45,129 bases of DNA, taken from NCBI GenBank assembly GCA_025526915.1, contig JAHLKH010000202.1:1-45129 (forward strand), written 5' to 3'. The stretch's first letter is position 1. Each line of letters starts with the position of its first letter. Below are positions 10,939 to 22,792 of this stretch, one piece after another. Source of the stretch: Entophlyctis helioformis (taxonomy: Eukaryota > Chytridiomycota > Chytridiomycetes > Chytridiales > Chytriomycetaceae). Made by a program: the position numbers and the translations under genes. The notes beneath the pieces were generated by a model, which ran no database searches, had not been told where the DNA came from, and saw nothing but the letters and a program-made list of their open reading frames with translations.

Positions 10939-11519
10939 GCCGTGCACGGCGCTCGGTCTGGCGCTGCGTCTGGCGCTCTGTCTCTCTGCAGAGCACGCCC
11001 TCCTAATAGACACTCACACACACACATCTCCTACTCTCTCTCTCTCTCCTACTCTCTCCTACTCTCGCCTTCCTGTGCTTTCCTCCTGTGAAATACATCC
11101 GTCTGCCTGCCTGCCTGCCTGATTGATCTCCCTTGTGGTCAGCCACAGCCGCCTGTGCTTGTGGCTTTGTGCACATCAGCAGACAAGCGGCGGATCGCCT
11201 GCCGCACCTGTCGCCACAGGGGAACAACCGCTTGGCCATGACCACTCGTCTCAGAGGCACCGATGCTGTCCCAATGCCAGCACACTGGTGTCTGCCAAGA
11301 CTCTCCAGCAGATGGCGAGCCAGACAGGCGGCTGTGCCACGACAGACCCGCAGGCATGGTGCTCACCGCTGGTGCTGTGCACACTGAAGAGCACACACGG
11401 CCAGCTTTGCATCAGGGCAACCAGCCAACGCGCTTCACGCTCATCTGCATCCCACAAGCTTTCCCAGCCAGATCAACAGCGACAGCCAGCCAGACACACA
11501 CACAGCCAGGCAGCCAGCC
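10939..11519. other. Intergenic region before the Stf2-like pair
   Basis: About 580 nt with CA-rich (11008-11026) and CT-rich (11029-11070) runs and CTGCCTGC repeats near 11102-11120. No gene is supported. The 3' end of the previous gene and the promoter of the next probably lie here, but no canonical AATAAA or TATA box is visible. Confidence 0.35.
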
Positions 11520-12160
11520 ATGACTCGCACCAACAGAACCAACACCATTGCCGTGCAGACCCACGACCGCTCGATTCCACGGTGAGCCATCCATCCATGC
11601 ATCCATGCATCCAGCCATCCATCCAGCGTTGCTGCCAGTCTGCCGAGTCCAAGGTTGCGCCACTGACGTCGCATTGAATGGCATCGCTTGTGGCATCCCT
11701 CGCTTGTGGCATCGCTCGACTGCAGCAACGGTCGCACAGACACCACCAAGAAGGGCGGCGCAGGGCAGGGCAACTGGGGCAAGCCAGGCGACGAGCTCAC
11801 GATGCAAGAGGCACACGACCTGGCGTCCAGCCCGCCAAAGACGCTGTCGTCTGCTGCGCTTGCGGTCAACAAGGTGCGTCGTCCGTTGATGCTCGTCCGT
11901 TGCTGCTCGCCCATGGCAGCTCTTCCATTGCTGCTGCCCAGGACTGCTCTGGCGCAATGCACGGCGGCTGTGTGCGCCAGCTTGGAACCCCAACGAAGCT
12001 TATCCAGCGACGCGTGACTCACTCGCCTTGATGCATTGTCATGCCGCTGGTGGTGCTGCGTGTGCTGCGTGTGTGTGTGCTGCGAGTGCAGATCCAGGTC
12101 GTGTCGGTGCCTCCAACGTCGACGGCCAACGAGGCTGCTGCTGCTGCTGCCCACTCGTGA
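11520..12160 (+). CDS. Stf2/TMA10-like hydrophilin, copy A
   Basis: Three exons: 11520-11581, 11726-11873 and 12092-12160, with compatible phases, giving 92 residues. It opens MTRTN, as do yeast Stf2 and TMA10, and carries the family core KKGGAGQGNWGKPGDEL. The C-terminus ends in an alanine run. In yeast this small, very hydrophilic family is linked to F1Fo-ATPase/inhibitor stabilisation, ribosome association and desiccation tolerance. No signal peptide or membrane segment is seen. Copy B (12801-12998) follows on the same strand, so the pair looks like a tandem duplication that diverged in length and intron content. Confidence 0.75.
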
Positions 12161-12800
12161 CATTCATGCACAGTCACCAGTCACCGTCACTGGTCACGCC
12201 CATGATGCCACCATGCACGATGCACAAACCACAATGAACACAACCTGCCATTCCTCCCTCTGCTGTTGTGGCGACTGCACCTGCTCAGACTGCCTGCTCA
12301 GACTGCCTGGTCTGTCCAGCAGCAGCTGCAGCGTGCGCAGGACGAGCAACGCCCGCCACGCCGCCCGCTGATGACTCCACTGATGACTCCACTGGCTCAA
12401 GGGCGAGTGGATGCGCCACTGGCGCAACGAACGCGCAGGAACTCGCATGAACTCGCAGGAACACGCGCCATCACTCACTGGCACGCACCCAATGCAAGCC
12501 ACACGACGCGCTCCATTGTCTGTCTCGAGCAGCACGCCTGCCGTGCCAGGGTTCCCTCGCCTATTTAACCCCGCCTGCTGCCCACCTTGCTCTTCCCTTG
12601 TCCCGTCCAGCCGGTCTCTGTCTCTCTCTCTCTCAGTCAGCTGTAAGCAGCGCATCGCGCACTTGCACCTCTTGTCGCTGTCTGGTGCACTGCAACGTCT
12701 GACACGTCTGTTCCCTTGCACCGACTCCCCTCTCTCCCCTCACTCGACGTCCACTCGCACACACTCGACATGCACAACCAGAATCCACACACAACCAGCC
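12161..12800 (+). promoter_or_regulatory. Upstream region of Stf2-like copy B with TATA-like element
   Basis: Between the two Stf2-like genes. TATTTAA at 12562-12568, about 235 nt before the copy B start codon, is the best TATA-like element here; a CT run follows at 12618-12636. A TATA-containing promoter would suit a stress-induced gene (inference). No other gene is supported in this stretch. Confidence 0.35.
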
Positions 12801-12998
12801 ATGGCCCGCTCTCGCAACAACAACAACAATGCCCGTGACCGCCAGCCGCACAACGGCCGCAACAACAGCTTCAAGAAGGGCGGTGGCGGCGCGCACAACT
12901 GGGGCAAACCCGGCGACGAGCAGTCGATTGAGCAGGCACGCCGCCGTGCAGACCGCATCACGTCGCCGGCCTCGTCTCCTGTGAAGCTGCACTTCTAA
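12801..12998 (+). CDS. Stf2/TMA10-like hydrophilin, copy B
   Basis: A single-exon 65-residue protein. It starts MARSRNNNNNARDRQ and has the family core KKGGGGAHNWGKPGDEQ, ending SPVKLHF. Nearly every residue is polar or small, as expected for a hydrophilin. It lacks the introns and alanine tail of copy A, and its core has an extra Gly and a His in place of the usual GKGN/GQGN. Likely role as for copy A: cytosolic or mitochondrial stress protein, inferred from yeast Stf2/TMA10. Confidence 0.7.
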   Translation: MARSRNNNNNARDRQPHNGRNNSFKKGGGGAHNWGKPGDEQSIEQARRRADRITSPASSPVKLHF

Positions 12999-13540
12999 TC
13001 GGCCCTCTCTCTGTTCCCGTCTCCGTGTGTTCCTGTGTCTGTGTGTCTGCTGCGCATGCCATGATCGTTTGGCAAGGTTACCAATGAAGCGCAGGGTCTG
13101 TCCGACTGTCCAACTGCCTGTCCACATCCACGCGTCCATCAGGGCAGTCTCGCCATCACCAACACGCAGCCGAGACCAAAGGGAATGTCAAGCATACGAT
13201 TGCTTCATTGAGGCAGCCAGCCAGCCAGCAGCAGCCAGCAGCAGCCAGAAGCATAGCCAGCGCAAAGGCAAGGCAGGAGGGAATGTCCAATCGCTCTAGA
13301 GTCACGCCGCCATGGAGGAGGGCTGTCGCAACCGCTAAACGACTGGCTCCACAGCGCTGATCCGACTGCCATCAGCATCGCTGTATTCGTCGGGTTTCCC
13401 GCCAAATCTCATTTTGTGAATTCGGTGGGTGTCAACATGCCGCACACGCAGATCACGCAGAGCCCACCAATGTACTGACTGCCGCACTCTTCCTGCATAC
13501 CTGCCCGCTTGCCCGCCCCCTGCAGCCCCACTACACTACA
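12999..13540. other. Intergenic region upstream of tropomyosin
   Basis: About 540 nt. A CCAGCCAGCAGCAGCC-type repeat sits near 13217-13250. No gene, RNA or clear poly(A) signal is recognised; open frames here have repeat-biased composition. Confidence 0.35.
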
Positions 13541-15326
13541 ATGGACAAGATCAAGGAGGTGCGTCTATCCTGGCCCCGCCCTTACACCCCCGCCTCTCCT
13601 GCCCTGCTGCTGCCTGTCTGCGCACGACGCTGACCAGTGAACTGCCCGTCTGCTGTTGCTGCATCGACAAACGGCGTAACGCCTCACGACGCCAACGACG
13701 CCAACGACACTCTCGCCTGCTGTGCGGCATCCCCCCACTCGACGGCAACGGCCCTCGCCCACAGAAACTCGAGAAGCTCAGAATCGAGAGCGACGCCAAC
13801 CTGGCCCGTGCCGAGAAGGCCGACTCTGAGGTCAAGACCCTCAAGGATGAGCTCGCCAAGCGCGAGACCGACGTCCACAACCTCCAGAACAAGGTCGCTC
13901 TGCTGCAGATGGACCTTGACAGAGCCGAGAAGCGTGCCGACGACGTAAGTGCATCCGCCTCGCCATCCCGCCATCTCTCCTGCCTCTTGCCTCCTGTCTC
14001 TGTCTCTTTCTTGCCACCTCTCTCGCTGTCTCTTGTCTCTCGACGCCGTCCTCCTTCTCGTCTGTGTGATGTGCCCGTGTGCGTGACGTTGCGCCGCATC
14101 CCGCCAGCCGTTGCCCGTCTGTGCCTTGCAGCCAGTGGCTTGTGGCGGCCGCCCACTCTGTGCGCTGCCTTGCTCGGCTGTGCCTGCTCTGCCTGCCCCT
14201 TGCACCGCCTGCGTCCATGCACCTGCATCTGGCTCGGCGAGCATCTGTCTCTTGCCTGCCAGGCTGCCCCTGCCAGCGCTGCTCAAGTGCCGTGCCGTGC
14301 CGTGCTAGGAGTGGCAGCGCTAGAGTGGCGCATGTGCAGGCAGAGCAAGTCTGTGCCATCGAGTCTGCTGCAGCTTGCATGGTGCACCACGCTCCGTCGC
14401 TCTGCCACCCGGCCGGGTCTGCCCTGGCGGCGGGCACAACGGCTCGCACCGCATCCAGCCACCCGCCCGCCCGCCCGCCATCCTCGCGGCTGCATCTGCT
14501 GCGCTGCATCTGCTGCTGCGTCACGACGCCGTGATTTGATGGGATGGCGTTGGGCCGCAGGCTGTGATGCCGACGGGAGCGGTGTGGCGCAACGGCGGCA
14601 CACGCAGCATCGAGCGCGCCATCCTTGTCTCGTTTCTCGCTGCCTCTCTGGTCATGGCTTTGTTCTGACACATGCTCCCTTGCTGCCTACCACCACTCTT
14701 GCCTCTGGTCACTGCCGCATCCCTCCTCCACCTCCTCTTCTCCCCCTCCAACCCGGCATGTGCGCAGAACAAGGTCAAGAAGGCCGAGAGCGACAAGGAC
14801 GACTCGGTCAAGGAGGCTCTCGAGAGAAAGATCCAGATGCTTGAGAAGCACATGGACGACAAGGAGACCGAACGCAGAGATGCCGTTGACCGGTGCGTCC
14901 TCCCCTCTCCCCATTCTCGTTCTGACGCTTGTCTGTTCATCATCGCCCTTGCACGCTGCGCGTCGTGCCCAATCCAACGTGGATCGCATTGATACCGGAC
15001 GCACACTCGCGCGCACACACGGACACCTTGCGATGCTCTCTTGCCCCCACGCAGAGCATCGTAAAGTCTGTGCCTGCCTGACACGACTGCTCATCGTCAC
15101 CCTCGCGCATATCTGGTGGCATCATCATTTGACTGACTGACTCGCTGCTCGTCCAATGTACAGGGCCCGTGCCCTTGAGCTTTCTGCCGAGACCCACGAG
15201 CGCAAGGCCAAGCAGCTCGATGCCGAGAAGCTTGACATTGAGCACCGTCTCGAGGAGATGACCAAGAAGTACGAGACCGTCAAGGCCGAGCTCGACCAGA
15301 CCCTCAAGGACCTCGAGGGCCTGTAA
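13541..15326 (+). CDS. Tropomyosin, fungal 161-residue type
   Basis: Four exons: 13541-13558 (only MDKIKE), 13765-13944, 14768-14892 and 15164-15326, totalling 162 codons with stop. This is exactly the 161-residue length of fission-yeast Cdc8-type tropomyosins. The product is one continuous coiled coil with heptad Leu/Ala spacing (for example KLEKLRIESDANLARAEKA). It should dimerise along actin cables and the contractile ring and gate myosin and formin access. The tiny first exon is supported by the conserved MDKIKEKL start across the splice. The second intron (13945-14767) is 823 nt, far longer than its neighbours; I see no alternative exon in it. Confidence 0.9.
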
Positions 15327-15521
15327 ATCCGGATCGTCCCCTTGTGGTTTACCCCCCTCTCACTTGCACCGCACTCCGCACCATCCACCAACCGCATCGT
15401 CGCATGTCAAGCACCTCGTCGTAGAATGAATGAACCAATATTGATTCATCGTCGCCTTTCATCCTGCTCATCCACGCGCTCCGTTGGCGGGGCTTGCCGC
15501 CACAGTCGCAACCACGCAGAC

Positions 15522-17680
15522 ATGCTCAATCCTGGCCAGCCCTCGGGCATGAATGCGCGACGGGCGTCGCTTGTCCCACAGAGCAAAGTCAGGCAGGCAG
15601 TCATTGGCGGCACGTCCTTTCCGCCACCTCCATCCCAGCAGCAGCAGCAACCGCAGCAGTTCAAATCGGGCGGTCTGGACAGATACGGCCGGCAAGACAA
15701 GACAAATGCAGGCCAGCAGACACAGCAGCAGCAGCAACAGCAGGCCCACCACCACCACAACCAACGCGACCTGTTCCGCATGCGGTACTTTCGCTTCAAG
15801 TGCCGCGACGTGGACAAGACGGTCGACTTTTACACCACCTTTGGACTGTCGGTCGACTATGACTGCGACCAAGAGCGCATGGCCGCCCCCCAGCAGCCGT
15901 CTGCTGCTTCCAAAGGACCCGGCGGCGGACCCGGCGGTGCAGGAGCAGGTGGTGCAGGACAAGGCGGCCCTGGCCAGCGGCCGTTTGGCAACCAACCTGG
16001 CGCTCCAGGTGCTGCTGCCAAGTACGGCAACGCGACCAACCTTGGCGCGTCCAACGCGTTCCGTGGACAGCCGCCGCCGCAGCAGCAACAACAGCAACAG
16101 GGAGGTCGACAGATTGCGGGCGTGTCGACTGCGATTGTGATACCGGGCCTCGAGGAAGACGAGTCGGTGGATGCGAGTCTGCCTGTGCGCGTCGTTGCCA
16201 TGTCGTACCACTCGCTTAGTGGATCGACCGACTCGAGTGTTGATCGCATCCAGCTCATCTTTGAAGAAGACGTTGCTGTAAGCCGTTCATGGTTGCGGGC
16301 CATGTCTGATCAGCCCTCATCCACTCACCTTGCATGGCGATTGTTGCTGCAGTTTACACTCAAGGATCAGGCCGAGAGCGATTCGCCCACAACGTCGGGA
16401 CCCAATGGCGGCGGCTCGTCCAACCAGCAACAGTCGCAAGACGATTCGCTGCCCACTGGCCGCGCCAGTGTCGCTGGCAGGGCAACCACCACCGTGCCGC
16501 CGCAACAGCAGCAACAGGACTCGTTCCCGCAGTCGTCTGGATTCCAACAGCAGCAACAGCAGCAGCAGCCACAGGACAACGACTCGTACATCAAACGGCT
16601 GGATAACAAGACGCCGCACAACTACGAGTATCTGGTCATGTATGTGCATTTTCTGCCGCGACTCGTCAAGCGCTTCGCGTCCAAGGGATTTGATATCGTT
16701 CTCGCACCAATGGAGCTGGAGAACTCGAAGCTGGCCATTCTGCGGGATCCGAACGGCATCGAAGTGCGGCTGCTGGATCTGTCGGATGCGCAGCTGAACG
16801 AAAGCAACGCCAACAAGCGGCAGGTTTGTTGACAACCACTCTGTCAAGAGGCTGGCTGGGTTTGCTGGTGTGTCTAATGGCCAACTTCATGTGTCGACAG
16901 TGGTTCACGCGGCTCGGCTACTATGCGATTCCGACATCCAATGCCGACGAGACGACGCTCATGTACGAGTCGCTGTTCCAGATCCGTGCGCCAAAGTCTG
17001 GTGGCGGCATGGGCGGGCCAGGCGGTCTCAACCCGTCTGGCGCATCGGGCACAGGCGGCGGCGGCGGCGGCAACGTGGCATTCAGCAGCACAGGCAAGGA
17101 CCTTGTGATTGACCCGATCACGGGCAAGGCCATCGACCCCAACGACACGTCTGCGCAAAGCCGCAACCTGCGCAAGGTCGGCGCAGCCGGCACGGTGCGC
17201 CAGGCCATCACGAAAGCGCAGGGGTTCCGCATCGTCGACATGGAGGAGTTTGTCATTGGCCTCAACAACACCGTGTTTTACTGGCTGGGCAACGATCTGC
17301 GCACGGGCACGTGCACCATCTGTCTGACCGAAGTCAGCAACGCGGACACAGGGATTGCCATGACCAACTTTAACCGCGCCAAGAGCCCGCTGATTGGCAT
17401 TGGCTTCGAGGTGCCGAATCTCGATGCCGTGATCAACAAGCTCAAGTACGAGACCAAGGACACGCTTGAGTGGTCCAACTACCGGTACAAGACTCCCAGT
17501 ACGTCTGGCGGCCAGTCCTTGAATCTGGCCTTGATGTGCCTCTGCGTTGCTAACCGCACTGGACACGGCATGAATGGAAGCCGTGGGAGTGGTTGCCAAG
17601 TTCAGAGACAGGTACAACGGGTTCTTTCTCGAGCTCCTCTGCACACGCACACTGGAAGCCGCCATGGCGAAACAAGCCGC

Positions 17681-17716
<36 letters not shown>

Positions 17717-18422
17717 GTCTGGAATCCCTGGCCAAGGCGGGCCGAACGCGCCGTCCAACAAGCCGGGAGCATCATCAGGCTACGGCGGCCGACGCGCTTC
17801 GCAGTCGCACCTGCACCAGCCGGGCGACACGGACGCGCAGGGCAACGCGACCGGCGGCGCGGGTGCAGGCGGTGCAGGCACCGGCCCCAACGCCGTCCCG
17901 ATCGTCGAGTACGCCATCGACCTCAACCACCTGCGCGGCCACGCGCGCACCCTCTCTGCATCCGCCGTCTACCGCATCAAGCGCCAGTCAGACATGTGGG
18001 TGTCGCCGTACCCCGCGGACACGGCACACGGGACCACGGCCCTGTCGATCCCCGTGCCTTCTCTCGGCAGCAGCAGCAGCAGCGGCGGCGGGCCGCACAA
18101 GGCATCCAATGCGACGTCCATGGCATCGCTGCATTCGGCCGACGACGCCAGCAATCTGGGCGACGTGGATGAATCCATGAACCGCTCCAAATCCAACCAG
18201 TACGCTGCGGGTGCCGGTGCCGGTGCCAAGACCGGCAGCAGCAGCCTGGGCCGCAGCGGTGGCCCTGGCGTCTCAAACTCGGGAGTCAATGCACCCGCGG
18301 CTGCTGGCCAGGGCCAGGGCCAGGCGGCCAGCAAGCTCGGCCCGCCGCGTCGCAAGACCAAGGAGGAACAGCAGCGCGACGCGTTTGTGTCGCGCGACAA
18401 GAGCCGGTCGGCCATGTTCTAG
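15522..18422 (+). CDS. Large VOC/glyoxalase-fold protein with poly-Q linkers
   Basis: Exons: 15522-16277, 16353-16823, 16901-17498 and 17581-18422, in phase, 888 residues. Segments typical of the vicinal-oxygen-chelate fold are RYFRFKCRDVDKTVDFYTTF (about 87-106), a paired-module strand YEYLVMYVHFL, then LAILRDPNGIEVRLLDL, FEVPNLDAVINKLKYET (about 577) and TVGVVAKFRDRYNGFFLELL. These look like two glyoxalase I-type modules interrupted by long Gln, Gly and Ala tracts. Usual fungal glyoxalase I is about 320 residues, so this is much enlarged. Metal ligands cannot be assigned by eye, so activity on methylglyoxal-glutathione is uncertain. An upstream in-frame ATG at 15426 exists but lies only 100 nt from the tropomyosin stop. 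Confidence 0.7.
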
Positions 18423-18821
18423 TCGCGGCCCGTGTCTGCGGTGCCAAAGAGACTCGTCGCATGCATCGATCAACGAGGGGGTTCATTATTGGGGTCAAGT
18501 AAACGTGCGGTTCACCGTCGAGGGAAACGCAGTCATACAAGGAGATGAGATTCAACGGAATGCAGCGAGGAAATGAGGTGCAAGACGTGGGTAGGGGGGC
18601 GGGGGGAGATGTCGGCGAGGGACGTATTAGGATGTGGGGGATTATAGTGGATGAGGTCGGTTGCGAATGAGGAGAAGGGGAATGGGCCGACGTCCGAGTG
18701 CCAGCGGCCTTAGATTCCATGAGACCAGCTCGATGGGCATCACAACAGCCAGCCAGCACGCAAACGTCAGCTACAGTATGTGTTTTTTGGAGAATGAGGC
18801 GGATATGGTGGTGAGGGGGAC
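18423..18821. other. Convergent intergenic region
   Basis: About 400 nt between two convergent genes (VOC protein on plus, zinc-finger factor on minus). It is purine-rich on the plus strand. No canonical AATAAA on either strand and no gene could be supported. Confidence 0.35.
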
Positions 18822-21333
18822 TCAAGCGTCCATGTCGTTGACGAAATCATCGTCTGACGAGTCGTAGATGTCGGCGATGGCATCCGGAGCGTTGGCCATG
18901 CCAGCCTCTTGAGAGTTCGTGGCCTCTTCCTCGCGTTGCTGGTGAGCGAGCGACTGCAGGTGGCGTTTCAGCGCATCGGCGCGCGCATACGAGCGGTCGC
19001 ACGGCCTGCACCAGAACTGCTTGATCGGCGCATGGATGGAGCGGGTGTGTCGCACGAGATCGTGCTTGCGCTGGAAAGCGATCGGGCAGCTGCTGCATGC
19101 AAACGGGCGGTGGGTGCTGCTGCTGTGGTTGCGCAGCGCGTGGATCTCGAGCAACGGCGTTGAGGCAAACGTTTCGCCGCAGAGCTCGCAGGTCGCAGCG
19201 AGATCCGTCGCGGGTGCAATGGCAATTGGCAAGATGGACGGCAGGACGCTGGCGGCTGGTGGTGCGTCAGAAAGCGGCGACACAGAAGGCAGGGACGCCG
19301 CGATGACGGGAGTCGGTGCGCTCGTCAGCGGTGGCGTAATCGGCGACCGTGCATCCAAGCTGGGCTTGTCGCCAGCGACAGAAGCAGAAGCAGAAGCAGC
19401 GAGATCTGACTTGGCGGACGACTGGCGACGGCGCTTGGCGGGACGGCTTGCAGCCGTGTTGATGCTCAGCTTGGCCTCGGCAGCAGCGGCCCGCGCTCCT
19501 GCCGACTTCTTGGGCGGGCGAGATCTGTTTGGTTTAGCCGCGGGTTTGTGGGACGCGGCAGCTGCAAGGGCAACATCAGCGGCGGCGTCTGTGGGTCATT
19601 CACGTGTCAGGCTTCTGCGACAGATCAGAGTTGCAAAGAGGCAGCAAAAGTACCTTGGACGCTTGGGCGATCTGTGGAGCTGTGGTCGAGGGGCGAGTCG
19701 GGAAGTGGCGCGACTGCGGCATCCTGCACAGCAGGAACAGCAGCAGGAACAGCAGCAGCAGGCGCAGGCGGCGATGGCGTCGCAGACAGCGACGAGCTGG
19801 TCATGCGCGGCCACGTGTCGAAACGCGGCAGGCTGTCTGACGGAAGCGAAAGCGTGCGCGAGTGCGGCAGGAAGGACGGGCTCGGGTTGTGCGAGAAGGA
19901 GGCGGATCGGAACTGCGTCATGGCCGGCATGAGCTGCGGGAGAGCGCCGGTCGCGGCGACCGACAAGGGGAAGGCTTGGTGATCAAACACCGAGTAAGGC
20001 GGCGTGTCGAGAGGCGACAGCGGCATCGGGCTCAGCGAGTGCATCGACGACATGAAGCCGGCGGCAGGCATGTAGGTGGGCGAGGAAGACGCGGGCACGA
20101 CAGGCGCGAGCGGCGGCACGCCGATGGCCGCGAGCATGGACATGTTGGACTGGGCAAGCATGGAGGCGCCGAGTGGGTCGATGCCGCTCATGGCAGCCAT
20201 CGATGCGGACATGGCAGTCGTCCACGTGGGATTGATGGCCGAGAAGGGCAGATCGGGCAGGTACGAGTGCGTAGGCGCAGCAGCCGACAGCGACGCGAAC
20301 TGCGGGAACAGATAGTCGGACGACGGCAGACCGAGGAGGCTGGCCGTGGCGTCGGAGGGGAACGCGGACGCAGCGCCAGCGCTGACAAGAGAGGGCGACG
20401 CGCCGCTGGCCATGGATGCCGGCGATGTGCTGCCGCTCATGCTTGCTGCCGCTGCTCCCTGCATCGCTGCCGATACGATGCCGATGCCGATGCCGACGTG
20501 ACACGAGCGGCGTCGAAAGCACAAGGCAGGGAGCTGAAGATGGGCATGCCTGCGGCCGACTGGTGCACCTGACCCGACACATGGTCCTGGGCGTGCGGGT
20601 AGATGTGGTGCAGCTGGTGTAGGAGCGGCACCGGGCAGCCGTCCAGCTGGTGGTGCTGGAGCGGCAAGGACGGCTGGAGGTGCTGAGCCCTGTTCAGCTG
20701 CGACACGGGCAGCTTGATGTCGCGGCTGGTGTCGTTGAGCACGAGGTGCGTCGGGGAATTGGCCCGCTTCATGGCCGGCATGACTTGGGCGAGCAGCGGC
20801 GGCGGCGGCGGCAAGGAGCCGATGGGGGACGTTGTTGCTGCTGGGACGGCAGTCGTGGCGATGACGTGCTGCTGCTGCTGCTGTTGGACGTCGTGGTGGT
20901 GGACAGCGGCAAGATTGTAGGCAAGCGGGTCGAGAGGCGACGGGTGTGCACCATGGAGCAGGTTGTCGGTTGCCAGGACGTCGGCCAGCGACGAGTTGGA
21001 CGAGATGGCGCTTGACGCCGATGGGGACAGCGGCAGGTCGTGCCAGACGGCGTGCTGCTGGAGGGCGGCGTCGTAGCGACCGGTGCTGATGTAGAGAGGG
21101 GCATCTGCCGACGAGATGTGCTGCTGCTGCTGCTGCTGCTGCTGGAGGAGGAGGAGATGGTTGTACTTGGTCATGAGGTCGTTGCTGTCGAGGGCATCTG
21201 CGCGCTGGACAGCACAAGTGGCGCCGCCCAGCAGGCCAGCTGCTGGAGCAGAGCGCGACGGCTGCGAAAACGATGGAGCGAGTGCTGGGCCAGCCAGCAG
21301 ACCGCCAGCCATGCTCGCGTCGACTTGGGTCAT
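18822..21333 (-). CDS. C2H2 zinc-finger transcription factor with Gln-rich activation region
   Basis: Exons, in order of translation: 21333-20523, 20466-19654 and 19588-18822, all phases matching, 796 residues. The N-terminal part has poly-Gln and His/Gln/Pro/Ser-rich stretches like fungal activation domains. A basic nuclear-localisation-like stretch (ASRPAKRRRQSSAKS) precedes three C2H2 fingers near residues 675-755, anchored by CELCG..H-NH, CSSCP..RHTRSIH and CRPCD..RHLQSLAH. The tail is acidic (YDSSDDDFVNDMDA). It shares a 400-nt divergent promoter with the membrane protein at 21735. The general type resembles fungal stress or calcium-response regulators, but no orthologue is claimed. Confidence 0.8.
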
Positions 21334-21734
21334 GATACTGGAAGAGGCAGGTTACGTGTAGGTGTGAACGGCGGCGGCGTCGGCGACGGCGACGGCCTTG
21401 ATGAAGGAGGGAATGAGGCCACAGAGGAGGAGAGGAACAGCGACCCGCACTGTTGACTGATGGTTGTCGAGGCAAGCCGGCACACGGTGATCTCGTCCAC
21501 GGATTGTTGCACATGTTGAACGTCGCACATGGCCTCATGGCCGGCCATACACAACCCCAACAAGAACCACGCGGCATGCGAGCCACGTGGCCGGCGCGAT
21601 GAAGTCAAATTTGCGTCATATTCCATTTTTGGCAACTGCCGGTAGTTGAGCGAGCCTGAAGGGAAACGCCGTTGAGCTGACATCATTCGGTCGGTCGCCG
21701 AACAGAGTCATGTTGGCGAGCATCTGGAAAACAA
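21334..21734. promoter_or_regulatory. Divergent promoter of zinc-finger factor and membrane protein
   Basis: 400 nt between ATGs on opposite strands. Palindrome-like CCACGTGG at 21582-21589 contains the E-box core CACGTG. No CCAAT box or TATA box was found. Small minus-strand frames here are not supported. Confidence 0.35.
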
Positions 21735-22696
21735 ATGAGCGACGGGAATGGCCCAAACGTGTTCCTCGAGATCAACAAGGTCACCACCATGGTGTGCGCA
21801 CTCTGCATCGTCTCGATCGCCATCACATCCCGCGACCTGCAGCGCAACACATGGATCCCCAAGATGCCGCTCATCGCTGCCGTCTTCTGGTTCCTGTCGT
21901 CGTTATTCCTGGTTCTGTGGACCGCCAATAACGGCACGTTTCTTGGCGACAAAGTCTTTACGTTGGTGTCTTTGATATGCGACTTTGCTGCGAGGTGTCT
22001 GCTGCTGTGGTTCACGTACCTGCGCACAAAGGCTGTATGGCGCGACGGCGTTCTGTTGACGTACGCAGCAGTCGGCATCCAGACTGCACAGTTGGCCGCG
22101 TTTGCCTTTATGCTCTGGACGACAACGTTTGCAAACGACCCTGCATGGGGCGACACGTCGCTTGCCACATACTCGGCATCTGATCTGCTCACTGGAATCC
22201 TCGACATGGCGCTTATCGGCCGCCTCGCGTTCCTCAACAAGCAGGTCAAAAACAGGGTGTCTGTCGAGCGTCGCGTGGAGCTTGTCAAGCCGCGCTTCTT
22301 TGTCATGTCCGTCGTGTGCATCTCGCTCGTCATCTTTCTGTCCGTCACTATGGCTGTTGTTGTCGCAACAGGCAACGATCCGTATCTTGGCTTCAACACG
22401 CCGCTCTTTGCGTTCCGCATCCTGCTCACGGATGCGTTCTCCAACCTTATTCGCGAGTCGCTGCTCGAGGCACGGGCCCAGAGCATGGCGTCGCAGCAGC
22501 ATACCTCGACAAAATGCCATCCCACGGTCGATCAATGCCCTCCAAGGCCAGGCCGTCTAGACACGCATCTGTCTTGGAAAGTGCCCCATACATGTTTGCA
22601 CGGGGAACCAGAGCCAGCATGTCCAACATTGCTGTGCGATCGCATGCCATGCACAGCTATGCATCCGATGATCGGGTTGACATTCCAACCGAATGA
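21735..22696 (+). CDS. Seven-span integral membrane protein, receptor-like
   Basis: Starts MSDGNGPNVFLEINKV. Seven hydrophobic segments are seen at about residues 16-30, 43-62, 73-95, 105-128, 145-168, 189-214 and 217-238, with short loops, then a polar C-terminal tail. This topology fits a seven-transmembrane receptor-like protein, but no family signature is recognised. The tail needs a one-base change near 22490-22505 to enter the frame reading ESAPYMFARGTRASMSN and ending DDRVDIPTE at 22694-22696. With that base restored the length is 320 residues. Otherwise the frame runs on with poor composition to 22799, into the next gene. Confidence 0.65.
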
Positions 22697-22792
22697 ATTT
22701 AAGCGATTCCCCAAACACAGACAAATGAGCAAGGTGAGCACATCGAGACTGGCAGGGCGGACGGGCGGCTGCAGGCATGCTGCAGAGACCAA

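Noticed and set aside
11123..11677. 184-codon plus-strand frame over the Stf2-like copy A start
   Set aside because: His/Ser/Gln-rich and disagrees in frame with the spliced MTRTN...NWGKPGDE reading.
22725..22733. Mini first exon MSK for the RRM gene
   Set aside because: A GT follows, but no downstream AG gives the right phase for the RRM frame. The ATG at 22793 needs no extra exon.
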